From Candidatus Zixiibacteriota bacterium (lineage in GTDB: Bacteria; Zixibacteria; MSB-5A5; GN15; PGXB01): a DNA stretch of 5,501 nucleotides. Location: assembly GCA_030642025.1 (NCBI GenBank), contig DAOWOO010000112.1:1-5501 (forward strand), in the 5' to 3' direction. This document shows positions 5,264 to 5,501 of the stretch, piece after piece. The stretch's first letter is position 1. Each line of letters opens with the position of its first letter. Made by a program: the position numbers and the translations under genes. Under the pieces are notes generated by a model. That model did no database searches. It was not told the DNA's origin and saw nothing but the letters and a program-made list of their open reading frames with translations.

Positions 5264-5501
5264 ATGAATGTCTTTAAACTCAAGAAACCAGATATTTATG
5301 GAAAAATCGACAAGGTAATTGATCTGGTAAATAACGGCGCAAACATCTTTGAATTCGTAGAAAGCGCCAACAAACCAGAGTACCTCTTTTGGGATAAAGT
5401 GAGATATAAACCGAGGCCGAAAGAAATGACGGCCGAGGAATTCTGGGCTTTTATCAAGCTGCTTCGGCAATATTCACCGAGCAGAGTTAAGACAGTTATC
5501 A
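5264..5501 (+). CDS. Probable Fic family protein, N-terminal part (3' end outside window)
   Basis: The first 79 codons of a gene that runs off the window. Translation begins MNVFKLKKPDIYGKID and includes KPEYLFWDKVRYKPRPKEMT followed by AEEFWAFIKLLRQYS. The EYLFWDKVRYKPRP-x-AEEFWA pattern resembles the N-terminal helical domain of a group of bacterial Fic/DOC proteins (EYLYWDKxKYxxxPEGLSPEELWALVK). Those carry the HxFxDGNGR catalytic loop later, and many transfer AMP to target proteins. That loop would lie beyond the window, so the assignment rests on recalled N-terminal similarity only. The ATG at 5264 is the only usual start after the in-frame TAA at 5228. Its ribosome site (GAAAG, 5250-5254) is weak, while a better AAGGA (5229-5233) is 30 bases away. 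The overlapping ATG at 5268 is out of frame. The twin operator array lies just upstream, suggesting tight control. Confidence 0.6.
   Translation, partial: MNVFKLKKPDIYGKIDKVIDLVNNGANIFEFVESANKPEYLFWDKVRYKPRPKEMTAEEFWAFIKLLRQYSPSRVKTVI

Noticed and set aside
5195..5470. A 91-codon minus-strand frame across the operator array and the Fic-like start
   Set aside because: It is Phe/Ile-rich because the region is AT-rich, and it is antisense to the better-supported Fic-like frame.

Overview
The window looks like a piece of a free-living Gram-negative bacterium from the FCB side of the tree, perhaps Zixibacteria, Marinimicrobia or a relative. The pointer is a secreted protein ending in a Por/type IX-like C-terminal domain with the hallmark NYPNPFNPST motif, alongside ordinary bacterial housekeeping genes of moderate G+C. 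Taxonomy is an inference; no rRNA or other marker is present.

Layout, left to right. (1) The 3' end of clpX (1-414, +), the unfoldase of the ClpXP protease. (2) About 380 bp with no recognisable gene (415-795). (3) An intact ZIP-family metal transporter of the GufA/ZupT type (796-1614, +). (4) Directly after its stop, a broken stretch (1615-2027) with two colinear remnants of a 2-oxoacid (pyruvate-type) dehydrogenase operon. One is an internal piece of the E1 beta subunit. The other, in a different frame, is the last ~33 residues of the E2 acyltransferase with its DHRVVDG active-site motif. (5) An intact lpd for dihydrolipoyl dehydrogenase (E3, 2049-3446, +). (6) A convergent gene for a secreted or lipid-anchored beta-rich protein with the type IX-like tail (3505-4719, -). 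(7) An AT-rich, gene-free stretch of about 540 bp (4720-5263). It holds a GC-rich hairpin element, a canonical G-quadruplex motif, an imperfect hairpin, and two copies of one spaced inverted repeat (ATGTAAA-N14-TTTACAT). (8) The 5' end of a probable Fic-family protein (5264-5501, +), cut by the window edge.

How the parts fit. The order E1beta-E2-E3 in 1615-3446 is that of a classical PDH operon in which deletions removed nearly all of E1 and E2 but left E3 whole. E3 is shared with other lipoamide complexes such as glycine cleavage and 2-oxoglutarate dehydrogenase, which may explain its retention. The ZIP gene now abuts the scar and may be co-transcribed with lpd.

The two most unusual signals are the degraded dehydrogenase operon and the twin operator-like array before the Fic gene. 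No CRISPR array, insertion sequence, tRNA or rRNA was recognised.
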